Notes under the pieces: model-generated | Told to the model about the DNA's origin: nothing | The model's input: only the letters and a program-made list of their open reading frames with translations | Database searches by the model: none | Shown here: positions 11,301-23,800 of the stretch, piece after piece | How positions within the stretch are numbered: position 1 is the first letter of the stretch | Layout of the letters: the number at the start of each line of letters is the position of its first letter | Made by a program: the position numbers and the translations under genes | Assembly (NCBI GenBank): GCA_905221605.1 | Contig: CAJNDS010002220.1 | Span: 527,871 to 572,683, forward strand | From: Symbiodinium natans | Lineage: Eukaryota > Sar > Dinophyceae > Suessiales > Symbiodiniaceae | DNA: 44,813 bases | Reading direction: 5' to 3'

Positions 11301-14300
11301 CACCACGGCAGGAATCACCGGGGTTAGGGTTTTGGGTGTTGGGTTTGGGGTTTGGGCTTTAGGCTTAAGGTTTCCACACCCATTAAATTGGAATGGGAAT
11401 TTTGGGGTGATACTGGCGAAATGTCGATGTCAAGAAGTGAAGAGGATGTCATTTGAATCCACTGGCTGCTAGCTTGGTAGCCCTGTGGTCCCTTTACCCT
11501 TCTTTTGGGTTATGTATTCCCTTAAAATTAGCCAAACCAAAAACAGGGTGCCCTTATTTAAAGCTATCCAGCTAGTCATAGTTCACAGTGAACAGCTCTA
11601 CAGCTTGCTGCAGATGGATGCAGCAGTTGAACAATCGAATCCTACTTCCGGCAGGATTCATGGTTTCGCAGTATATACTTTTTCAACAGGGAGTGGGTCG
11701 GCTTTGGGCTTTGAGACTCTCAGGCCTTTGGGGTTTAGGGCTCAGTGATTTGGGGCTAAGCTAGGGTTTAGGCGAATTCTTGAAGGTGCCCCTTCGAACA
11801 CCCCCACAGCCCTAATGTGCTTCATGAAAAAAACCTGATCCCTGAAAGACCTTAAATCCCGAAAGCCACTCAAGTAAAGTCACTAAAGCCCTCAACCTCC
11901 AAAACCTCTAAACCATCAACCCCCCCCCTGTCCAGTCCCCACACTTAGTAGTTCTCAGTAGGGCATTTCGGCTAGGATGCCCAGTAGTGCCCCTATTCCC
12001 TTTTGGGGGGCTCTAGGCTCCACTATAAACCCCTTTAAGCAAAAAAGGGCACCCTTTTTAATCCTAGGTTACTGGGCAACCTAGTAGGGAACTTAGGGAT
12101 TTAGGTGCCTCACGTCTCCCCTACAGAACCCTTGTTAAGAACGTAGGAAGCCCGCCTGACTTTCCCCTTAGTAGCTGAGTGAGCACACTTTACACTTTTT
12201 TGGGATACTCTAACCCCCTAGAGAACTGAAAGTGTACACTTTTTTGGGGGGCTTTATGAACTCAGCAACTCAGTCCCTACCAAGACCCTAAACCCTAAAC
12301 CCTAAACCCTAAACCCTAAACCCTAAAGCCTGACCGAGGCCTGCCAGCCGCAAGGAAGGGGACGGCAGCCTGAAGCCCTTGGGCGGCATGTTGCCGGAGC
12401 CAGGCAGCGGTGGAACAATGGGGTTTAGGGTTAGGGTTTAGGGTTTGGGGTTTGGGGTTTGGGGTTTAGGGTATAGGGTTTAGGGTATAGGGTATAGGGT
12501 ACCGCAGCAGTGTTGGCATTCTTGGGGGTGGGGTTACCCCATGTTTGGCGTTGGGGTCAGGTAAACTTTAAACTTGTTTTGCCAATATGTTATTTGGGCT
12601 GCGGACAAGAAGGGTCTGGGGCTAGTCATTCCCAGGCTACTGGGGAAGCTTTCAGTTCACAACCTGAAACCCTGAACTCCAAAGCCCAAAAGCTGAACTT
12701 TAAGCCGTAAAGCTTGCCCGATCTTCAAGCCCAAACCCGGAGCTCTAAAACCCTAAACCCTGACCTTTCCAAGCCCTAAACCCTAAACCCTAAACCCTAA
12801 ACCCTAAACCCTAAACCCTAAACCCTAAACCCGACTCCCCCTACTTTCCCTCAACCCAGATCCAAGTCGTCAGGGCCCATCAACATCCGGCCTGCTCGGG
12901 TGACGGAGGATTCGGCCCCCAGGCGCGTCCCTTAAGGTTTAAGGTTTAGGGTTTAGGGTTTAGGGTTTAGGGTTTAGGGTGGAGGGGTTGGTCTAGGTTT
13001 CAAAAAGGAGCCCTGTGCATGGGAAGAGTTTTCGAAAGGTCTAGGATGAGCAACCTTCTCCCCGATAGCCGAGGCTGTGTTGCTGGCTTCTTACTGTGGG
13101 TTAGTAGGGAATGAGGGAATGAGGTACCCTATATCCCCCTATATATATATACCCCATTCCTTCATTCCCTGCTAACCAACAGTAAGGCTTGGGGTGTAGA
13201 GGTGTGGGGGGCGCGAGGGCTCGGATGGAGGCGTTGAGGGTAGTGTACGAAGAGTCCGAAGCGTACAACCTTCACTCCGGTAAGGCCACAGGAAACCGAG
13301 TGGGCGGTAAGGCCCTGAACCTACACCCCCAAGACCCCTAAAGTGCCGGGGCTCGTGTTCAGAAGCAACACCGTCCGACGAATGCTTTCAGGAGAAGATG
13401 TTGGAAACTCCATGCGCCGTATCCGGATTCCGTCACTGAAGCTAGGGGGTTTACAGAATATGCAGGGCCTAGGGGTTTAGGGTTCTTGATAGCACTACCC
13501 TCGAAGAAAGCCCTTGAACAAGGACCTTCTCGCGCTCCATCCGCGAAGCCCAGTCGTGCACTTCTGAGGCTGCGTCGGTTTAGGGTTTTGGGCTTTAGGG
13601 TTTAGGGTTTAGGGTTTAGGGTTTAGGGTTCCAGCAGGGAATCAGTAACTTCTCTAGGACGCAGAGAAGGCCCGTATTCCTTTGTTTTAGGGTTTACGTT
13701 CCCGTTTCAGCCCCTTTAAACCAAAAAGTGTCCATTTGAATGCCTAGGTTACTCTTGGGTCTAGTTTGTCGTATTTACGTATTCAGGGTTTGGGCTTTCA
13801 GGGTTTAGGAGTTGGGGTCCAACACCAAGCAGTATTTAGGGCCGCTATGCCATGAGAATCAGTGCAACGAAGCTGAGCACGTAAAACAGGAGCTGGGGCG
13901 CAAAAGGCCTAAACTGGTTCCCCTTCTACAAACAGTCCTTAATAGGGATTGTAATGGGGGAGGTACTAGAGTCTATGAGGGGAGGAACATCCCAACCCTA
14001 GACCCTAAACTTCCAGATCCTTGAGCCATCGACCCTCAGTGCCCTCTCTATTCTTCGAGCTTCGGGGCTCTACACGGATACTCGTGTCGAGACAGGGGCA
14101 ATGGTAAGCTGTGAAGGATACGTAAAAAGCCTCGGAACCACCAAAAGGCAACCCAGATGAGGGCGCTTGTCTAGTCTCCGAAAACAGGGTCCGCTATCCG
14201 CTTCAGGGTTTAGGGTTTACGGTTTAGCGGTTTCATGGGCCCTTAATGTGGTCCCTTGTTTTGTTGAAGGGTTCTGACGTACTGGGCCCTTCATTTGTAT

Positions 14301-14732
14301 AGGGTATCTAAGGGGATATACCCTCGTTTAAAGGCCCATACTAAGGGAACATTGTGGCTACCCTTGGAGAGTCAGACCCGGTAGAAATCTGCAACCAGAA
14401 GCATGGGGATCCTTGACCAGGATGGGGTGGGTCCTGGGGCGAGGTAGCTACGGAACCTCACGAGACTAGGTAGGCCCTTGGGATGTTTGTTAGTTCCCCT
14501 TGTTGGGTTTAAGACGTTTAAGAGGCTCATATTTAGGAATATCTTTAGGGGGGCTTTAAGGGCCGTAGGCTCCCTGTTTACGGCAGCCCCGAATATGGGC
14601 TCTCGAGTATAGAGTTGCACATCGGACAGTTTCAGTTGCGCAGTATCCTAAACATAAACATACACACACAAACACACACACACACACACACACACACCCA
14701 CACGCGCACGCGCACGCGCACACGCACGCGCA

Positions 14733-14769
<37 letters not shown>

Positions 14770-14796
14770 ACCCACCCACCCACCCACCCACCCACC

Positions 14797-14835
<39 letters not shown>

Positions 14836-17800
14836 CCCCAAGACCCTTGTGAACCCAAACCATGCACAAGTGCAACACGTCCTGATGCACATATCCTTAC
14901 GCTCGGACCCAGAGTAGACCCTTGTTCGGATTTTAGGGTCTAGGTTCATTTGCAGGCCCCTTTTAACCCAAGAAAGGGCACCCCTTTGTATGCCCAGGTT
15001 ACCCCGAACCCTAAACCTAAGCCCTCAGCCCTAAACCCTAAACCCTAAACCCTAAACCCTAAACCTCTTGGGTCTGAAGTGGTTTGGGAGGTTGGCGCGG
15101 CCTCCATCGCCGCCATCCTAGAGTGTGTGGAACAGGCAGAGGCCTGCGTAAGGCACCTAATCCCCTCCCTTTAGGGTTTAGGGCTTAGGGTTTAGGGTTT
15201 AGGGTTAGGGTTTAGGGTCTAGGGTTTAGGGTTTAGGGTTTAGCGTTTAGCGTTTAGCGTTTAGGGTTTAGGGTTTAGGGTTTAGGGTTTAGGGTTTAGG
15301 GTTTAGGGTTAGGGTTCCCGCCGCGTAAGGTAACTAACTGTTCAGAGCCACCCAAAATGGGCCCTAGGTCCGGGTTTTGATATTGGCGGGAGGTGGGCAG
15401 GGGAACTGAGTTGCCCAACAACACTAGCAAGAACCACTTAGTAGACTTATTATTTCTTATGGGGCTTTACGGATGAAATTGCAGGTTTGGTGCTCAACTC
15501 ATAACCGGGCGTCTTAGTGTTCAGGGTAGGCTTGAGGTTTAGAGTTTGGGGTTGGAACCGAAGCGCTGAGTGTCAGAAAGCACCAAGACTGTAATCTTGA
15601 GGAGCCACTGTCTTCTAAGCACCCCTTACTCAACCCTAGACCGGAAACCCAAAACCCTAAAACCCAAACCCTAAACCATAAAACCCAAACCCTAAACCCC
15701 AAAACCCAAACCCTAAACCATAGCACCCAAACCCTAAACCCTAAACCCCGCAAGGCGACCCCAGAAAGAGTTTCACGACACACCTTAAGAAGACCTCAAG
15801 CACTGGAGCCTCCGAAGGTTTAGCTTCATTGCGCGGCTTTAGGGTGGAGGGTATCAGGGCATAGGGTTTTAGGGTTTGAGGGTTTTAGGGTGTTAGGGTT
15901 TTAGGGTTTTAGGGTTTTAGGGTTTAGGGTTTAGGGTTTAGGGGGGCTAAGGGAGTGGTACCTTACGGTGGGCTCTTACCCACCGCTACAAGGGCCTCAC
16001 CCACTAGCCACCCAAGATTTTGGGGTCAGTTTTCGGGGTGGCGCAGACATGAAGAGTCACCGAAACCCTGGAGGATGTACCAAAGCAGCAGAGACTCGCC
16101 TGGCATTTGGTGGCACCCTTTTGTTGAGGGCTTAGGGTTTAGGGGGTTAGGCTTTGGGGGTTTAGGGAAGGCCGGGGGGGCGGGGGGGGGGGGGGTTCAG
16201 GAGTTTAGGGATTACAGTGCCGCATGCCTCTTGGCCACTGCACCCCAATCCTTGGGTAAGATGACAGAGAAGGCAGGGCTTTAGAGCTTAGGGTTGGGGT
16301 TAAAAGTTCCATCCACAGTAAGACCCGCCGACCTCAGATAGCAGGTACATGGAACCCTACGTCTCGCCATTCAGACGAAACCTTCAAGTCCAGCATGAGA
16401 CTAAACCCTAAACCCTAAACCCTAAACCCTGCTGGCCCTGTTGGAAGTTGTCCCGAGCAGAGATTATTCTTCCTTATGAGCGTTGTTTGGGCACAAGAGC
16501 ACCCCGAAAAGGAGTCACAATTGAAGGCACAGGGCTCCCGAGTTGGTTCTGTTGAGTGCCTTTGGGCGATTTGGGGGTGTTGAGGGGAGTTCTTGGGTGT
16601 AGTCTTAAAGCTTGTAAGCCCTTAGGGACGAATGTAAAGCCCCAGGGCGAAGACGGTGAGCCTCGTTAGGGCTTGCTAGCTGGTGTCCAGGCTCTCGTCG
16701 GTTTGGGGTTTAGGCCTCATGGGCTTCTCGGTTCAATTCGGGTTTCATTGTCTTGGGGCATGCGAGATGGGGTGCCCCTGCTTTTGGAGATACCCACGTA
16801 GGGGCCTACGGACGTTGGGCTTGAGTCGGGTGTGTTTGCAGGCCACGAGGGTGGCAGGGCCGGTAGGTTTGGGGCTTAAGCTCAGGGTGCGTTAGGGTTT
16901 AGGGTTTAGGGTTTAGGGTTTAGGGTTTAGGGTTTAGGGTTTAGGGTTTACTTTCTGCAGGCGGCCCAATTCGGAGAAGTGGTCTGAGCGCTGGAATGCA
17001 GTCAAAGTGAAGCCACTGCGATAGGAGATGCGCTCGACCAAAAAGGAGGTCTCAAGTGCTGCATGTCGGTCGAGGCTGAGGGTTGAGGAAGGGTTTTTTT
17101 CGGCTTACTGCTTGCAGTTTTGCGATTTAGGGGCTGTTTAGGGTCCATAGGGCTGAAGGGCATTCGTTTAAATTAAGCGCCTGCAAGCATCGTTTGTAGT
17201 TTAGGGTCCCAGAAAGGGCCTTAGGCGCGCCAGCGCCCGTTGGAGTGAAGCGCTGGCCTAAAGCGACATAGAGGGGGGGGGGGGGGGGGTGGGGGGGGGG
17301 GGGGGCATGCTTTGAGCATTAGCACAAGTATTGTCACTATTCTTATCGTCTCGTTTTTGCAGAGGCAGGTATGTATGTACACACTCTCAAATCATGGCTA
17401 GACCTGGGGCGGGTAAGTGCGCCAGCACCACCCTCAGCGCCAAGCGCAATAATCCGCCACGAGCCCGAACAATTACGTATGCTACCCCTTTTTGGGATGT
17501 TCCCCCTGATACTAACAGTCCTTAGTAGAGACTATAGAACCCCCGATTATAAACCCGATTAAGGACTGTTAGTATAAGGGGGAACATCCCAAATTACCAC
17601 GTCAAACCCTGCTGAACGCTGAGAACAATACGCGATTCTAGACACCTCCCCAATTTCAAAGCCCCCGGAAACAAAAACAAGTGGTCCCATTGGCAAAATG
17701 GATATTACGAATTTCTATCAAAGAAGCCCAGAATAGGTCGTTCTGGTCGACGACGCCAGCCATCCCGAGGCAAAGAAGTTCCCAGAGAGGCTGGGGGGGG

Positions 17801-20800
17801 GGGGGGGGGGGGGGAAGCCGAAGGCCGAAAGTTCCCAGAGAGGCTGGGGGGGGGGGGGGGGGGTGGGTGAAGCCGAAGGCGTGAGCTTACGTGTTTAGGG
17901 TGCAGGGTTCCGGGTTCAGTTTTAGGGTCTGTGACGGAGTTTTGACAAGGGCTCATGTAGGATGTGCCTGGCTATGGTTCAGGGTTGGGGGTTTTGGGCT
18001 GTCGGGCTAAGGTGTGGTTCATGGGCAGTCAACTGTAGGATGTTCAGTGCGGGAATCTGTGTTAGTAGTTAGTAGATTTCGACCCCTCATTAGAGTACAT
18101 ATAACACTGCGTAGAACCATGAACCTCTCAAGTATTGGGGTTTGAAGGGTTTAGGGATCACTGAGCAAGCTCCGAACATGGGGGGACTTCAGGGCTTTCT
18201 TGTGGAGAAGCAATGTCCGGTGTGCAGTAGCTACATCTCAAGATTCCTACTACAAACATCCTCCTTGCTTCCTGGATGATCTCTTATGTCTTTCCCCTTA
18301 GCCCCATCTCCTCCTCCTCCTCTAACAGAATGAAATACACAACGAGCGTGGTGTCAGTCTGGCTGGGGATTTTTCGAAGTGTTTGTTTTTGCCGGGGGGG
18401 GGGGGGGGGGGGGGTGTGCGCACGTCATCCCCTCCTGTATGAAACTTATTGTCCCTCAGCCCTGAGCCTTGAGTTTTATTAAGCCCTATATCCTAAAACT
18501 GGACGAGTCAAGCACACCAGGCAGTGGAAACGACTGCAGGGCGACCTGATGGAGCACGTCACCGGCTTGCCCAAGGCGTGAGGGTTTTGAGTCATTTGGG
18601 TCTCAGTTTCGAGGGCCGCTAGGGTTTGGAGTGAAAGAACTTTAGAGTTTAGGGCTTCCTAGAGTCTCGGAGTTCTTGGGTGATGGGGTTTAGGGCTTCG
18701 TGTCTGGCATTTGTAATGGAGGGTTCGGGGCCCACGCTCGCGAAATGCAAGACCTTCCTGAACCGAAGCTTCAAACCCTAGACCGCCAAACCCCCTCAGC
18801 CTGTTTCCCCGACATCAAATCAGGCTGATGCCTGTTCATGCCGCCTGCCGCACTGTGCTGGTCCGATGGAGAATAGCTGAGATACGCGGGGAATTGCCGG
18901 CTTTGCCGGCAGGTCCTCGCTCAAAGCAGCAGCTTAAGTCAGAACGTCGCGGCACCGGGTAGACACCGAATTCAGGACAGCATCATGGGTTGGGTGCACC
19001 TAATGCTGGATTGTCACGAGGGCATCATTTTTGGTGCTCGGCCTTTTCCACTGGGAGGAGCACTGTCGTTCACCTTCAGCATGAAATCAATGTGTCCCGC
19101 GTGGCAGAAGCCGCAGCTCATGGGGCCGTTGGCAAGGCATGTGCTGTCCTCGACATGTTCGAGTTCGAGCGAGATCTTTGGAGGTGTTGAGCCCGACTCT
19201 AAGGCATCTCCTCATGTAACCCTAAACCCTAAAACCCTAAAGTTTCATGATTGAACTGAGACATGTCCCAACGCGACAGACCAGAACCCTGACTAAGGTA
19301 GATACAACCAAACGTCTAAGAGTCTAACATGAAGCCTTCAAGCTGGGCCGTCCAGTCAGCAGGTGGCACTGATCCGCCTGAAGGCCGCCCTGTTGCGAAT
19401 TGAGGTTTTCGTGTGCTTTGTGTTTTTCATGGGTTTGGAACTTAGCCCTCATTGGATTTAAGACACTTTCAGGTCCTCCATCTGTCAGCGCATATCGTTT
19501 ACGGCTCGGGGTGTCTTGAGCGGTGCAGTTTGGGATCTCAGGTGCGGAAGGAGTTCGGGCCAGCGCAAGGATGTACAGACCATTGGGGTTCGATTTGGCC
19601 CAACTACGTGCGGTTAGTACCTAAACCCTTAAACCCTCAAACCCTTAAACCCCTAAACCCTAAACCCCATGTTTGGGTCTTGGGACATTCTATATTTTCC
19701 CTCTTTGGGGTTTAAGAGATGATATTTGAGGAATATTTTTCAGAGGGTTTTGCGGGCCATCCTGGAAAGAGTCGGCTTAGGGGCTCTCTCGGTGGAACCT
19801 TCGGCGGGCCTCAACACCTTCAACTCCCGAGAAGCGAAGCTGGGCTTTGGAGTACTATACTTTAATACTTTTTTTAGTTCTGGGTTCCTATTATTGCTAC
19901 TTATTACCTAAAAAGTATATACTTTTTTTCTAGGGTCTACTCCAAAGCTACGGAAGGCCCCTGAACTTACTGGTGGACGCCTTTACGTCCCATGCACCCA
20001 TAAACCCCAAAAACCCGAAATCCCCCAAACAAGGTCCAGAAGCCTATGGTTGTAATCAGGGTGCCTGTTTTGGGCGTTGGGTACCTTATAAGTTCACCTA
20101 GAACCAGGTATCTTATAAGGGAACCTAGAACCAAAAGGGTAAAATGGGGTGTCAGTATTCACTCCTTCCCTCAAGCATTCCGAGCAGGCCCGGCGAGGGC
20201 TCATGAAGGCGCGAACGGAAGGCAAGAGCAAGTCAACTCGGGTGCTTCGCGCAGTCCTACCGGTCCCACCCTTTTGGGGGCTCAGGGTTCAGGGTTTAGG
20301 GTTTAGGGTTTAGGGTTAGGGTAGCCCAGCGGTAGCCCGGTGCGGGATTTGTGGTCTTACTTAATTATGAATGTAGCTACGACCCCTTAATTCGGGAATG
20401 CCCTTGAAACTATAACACTATGCAAGGGAAGGTATATTCTTACCAGTCGGGCAGTATGCACTTCAGTTGGGATTAATTACTTGGCTCTTCAGCTTCTAAG
20501 CGCAGGCGGACAGTACACATCGCCCCTAACCTACAAGTTTGCCGGTGTTCGGCTACACCCGAAACCCCTCAACCCTACACCCAAGTCGAGCCTCAGCGCG
20601 AGGTGTGTGGCACGCCAAAGGCGAGATCATCGTTTGCTTAGACAGCCACGTGGAGGCCAGCTCGAAATTAGGCCTAGGGTTAGGGTTTAGGGTTTAGGGT
20701 TTAGTGTTCAAGGGTTAGGGTTTAGGGATTAGGGTTTAGGGTTTTTGGGCTTCAGGGTGGTTTTGGGGAGTCAGGGTTTCGGGGTTCTTTGGGGGAACTC

Positions 20801-23800
20801 AAGGTTTTCGGTTAGTGGGGCTTGGGGCTGAAGAGTTCGGGCCTGGGCCAGCCAAAAGGCAACTCAAGGAGGTGCTGGGCACACTCAGTAGAGTTGTTTG
20901 GTGGTGGCTTGAGAATAGTCGGGCTTAGGGTTGCCGGCTGTTCCAGCTTCAGGGTTTATCGGGTTTTTTGGGTGCGGGATTTGGGGTTTGGGGTCGAAGG
21001 TTTGTTGTGATACGGCGCAGAAGGGCTTTGAAGGTTGGGATGCAGACTAGCTTCGAAAGCTTCGTGTCATGGCATGCGAAGAGCACCGTCCAGAAGCCTC
21101 ATGCAAGTTGCAGGGAATTTTCAGGACCCAGCCCGCGTATCTCATACTGTAGGGTCCCAAACCCAGGATGTCTCAGGAGGGCTGCGGGGAGGGCCCCCCC
21201 AAAATGGGTCATGTTTCTGGTTTGAACGAACAGTGCGTGTGCCAAGGGGGGGGGGGGGGGTGCGCGGTGGGCGGGTGGAAGGAGGTGTGGGACCCTAAGC
21301 CCTAAACCCTAAACCCGAAACCCTTTTAAAAGGCACAGCAGCATACCGCAGGCGACTCCTGGTTGGCTGGAGCCGCTGTTGTGGCGCATAGCTGAGGCGC
21401 GAGTTTGTGAAAGGTTGATAGGGGGTGCAAGGGAGAAGTAGCCGTCTAGCTCGTTATCACAGTACATGCGGCAAAGTGTGAATGGACCTGAACGTCACAG
21501 CTGCGCCCTGATCCTGGGGTTCGGGGTAAACCCTAAACCCTGAACCCTAAACCCTAAACTCTAAACCCCAAACCCTAAACCCTAAACCCTTGACTGAACC
21601 CAGCCAAAGTCCGAGGATCGAACTCGCTTGGTCGTGCCCAGCATTGATGGCATCGATACTGAGGCACCAGGGTCGAGGCTTCAAGTGTTGCACCAATTGG
21701 CTACTTGAAGGCTTATGGGGTAGCTGTCAGTGGGGCCCGGGAGCTTTCGAGTAAGGCCGAAACCGAACACTCGCGCACCCAAGCGCCGAAGAATAGGAGC
21801 ATATCATTCGCGACCATGGTGTTTCGAGACCCAAACCCTTCAACTTGTCAATTTGTTCGATGATTTTGGCCACTCAGAGACATCTGCCCCATTCGTAGTT
21901 CAGGGCCTACTTAAAGGTGGGGACGGTTTTGGGAATCTAGGCATTGGGGAGGAGGGTTTCAGCCTGAAATCCATGCAGGACTTCAGCTACAGCGTCTTTG
22001 GGCTTGGCATGGTCAGCTTCAACTGGCAGCCCCTCGGGCAGTTGAGATCCTCCCCTGAAAGCCTCCCCCACCCCCCTTAAAACGGCCAGGAGGCGTATTG
22101 GGATGTAGGTGGGAGCTCCTGGTACCAGGAGCGAAGCAAGATCCGCACGAGAAGCCAAAACCGGAAAAGAACTGATGCTCTACTACAAGGCTCATGTAGT
22201 TCTGAGTATGTTTGTGTAAAGCTTAGTGAGGGTTTGCGACTGCAAGTGTAGCTACCCGCTACCCTCCCCTTCCCAAACTGCCAAGTGTCCGTCAAGTACA
22301 GAGGAATCCCAAGCCCTGAACGGTAACCACTCAGGCCTTCCATCTTGCTGCGTTTGCGGGTTTCGGGTAGCTTGCCTTCCGTCCCTCCAGAAAATCTCTT
22401 GCCCGCCAGCGCTTTTTTCCGAGCCATCCTCAGAGCAGTTGAAGCCCTGAAATCTCCAGAAATTGCCAGCTTCGGATTGTTTCCTGTTCGGGCGTGGGGG
22501 GGGGGGGGGGGGGGGCATCCGCTCCGTGTCGAGGCTGAACCAAAAGCCCCGGGAGAGGCCAGAGGGAGAGGCGACGCCGCGGATTGAGGGGTAAGGATTA
22601 TAAGGTTTAGGGTTTAGGGTTGAGGGTTTAGGGCTTAGGGATTCTGAGTTTCAAGCTCCTGTTGCTGCTGAGTTTCGGGTTTGAGGACTGTCGATGGGAG
22701 TTGAATGTCATAGGTTCAGTGCCCGGGTGGCTTTGCCCAGCTTGAGGGGGTTTGTTCGGTCGTGGTGTGGGGAGAAACATATGCGGGTTTGCCCCAAATA
22801 GTAGGATCCCCTTATAAGAAGGACCCCCAATAAGGTACCCCCCCTAATATCGTACACCCCCATATGACTGTGAACCAGAGTCCAGGGTAAACGGCCCTGG
22901 CGTCATCTGGCGATTAACAAAGCCGTTCGCCGTGCGATAACCCCCCCCCCCCCCCCGCGCGACAAGCCTCCTCTGAATGATGTCTCCAAGACAAGTCCGC
23001 AGCATATCAAACGGGGGGAGGAGGATGTAGCGGATCGGGGGATGTTCATGTCGACGCACAGCTGTGCGGCAAGTCGAAGCCACGCTTTCAGCAGGCACCT
23101 CGTTCGTGACACCGAAGCACCCCAGGCCGACATCCTAAGCAAGCTGAGCTGTGGACAAAGACTCAGACGCGGCGACATCTCTCAAACTGAGACGAACGAT
23201 CGATCGATGCGACGCTTCAGGGTTCAGGGACCTGCACCTTGGCCATGGGGTCCAGCGAATGCTCATGATGCTGGCCTGGCCAGACGACACACGAAGCGGA
23301 TATGCTGCAACCGAAGCAAAATCCACGATGACGACGACAACGACCGCGGCCACAAACCTCCGTATCCAGAAGAACCCCCCAAAGCGTTGTGGGGCCAATA
23401 ATGCCAGCAACCGTGTATGTATATATATATATATATCATTGTGTTTCGTGTTTTATATACCGTATATGTACAATATATATATATATAGTAGATAATACAA
23501 ATCAGAATATAAGACATTCGTATATATGTATATGCATAGGTACAAATTTAGTTTAACATATCAACCATAGTATATACTATGTAATGTCTTTTTTTCAAAC
23601 CCTAAACTCTGTTGTTGTCCCTGAACCCTAAACCCTAAACCCTAAACCCTGTTGTCCCTAAACCCTGAGCCCTCCCGGGCCCTCCCAATCGAAATGAGAA
23701 GGACTCCTTGGCTCCCTCCTCCGTCCTTTGCGGCGGTCTCTTCGCTGTGGACTGGGCACCATGCAGTTCGCGCCTTCAGGTTTTAGGGATCTTGGGATCT

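Larger units (their letters stand above)
6638..18520 (+). other. GALNT intron 5, 11.9 kb, rich in telomere-like arrays
   Basis: Starts gttgggttttgggtt, then TTTAGGG units. Holds the largest telomere-like arrays of the window, MITE copies of families A, B, C and D, an AT-rich block, a CA/CCCA microsatellite, and poly-G/C runs. Several short GC-rich islands between arrays look like exons of an unrecognised gene. No complete gene was recognised. Confidence 0.55.

Noticed and set aside
14556-14949. Open frames of 80-105 codons on both strands made of alternating H/T or C/V residues
   Set aside because: They are translations of a CA/TG microsatellite and have no protein character.
21615-21703. 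tRNA-like A-box and B-box on the minus strand, suggesting a SINE
   Set aside because: The B-box falls inside GALNT exon 10, which explains the sequence, and the acceptor arms cannot pair.
21730-22158. Open frames of 116 (+) and 73 (-) codons around 22 kb
   Set aside because: Only the part forming GALNT exon 11 is supported; the rest lacks a proper start and runs into intron sequence.
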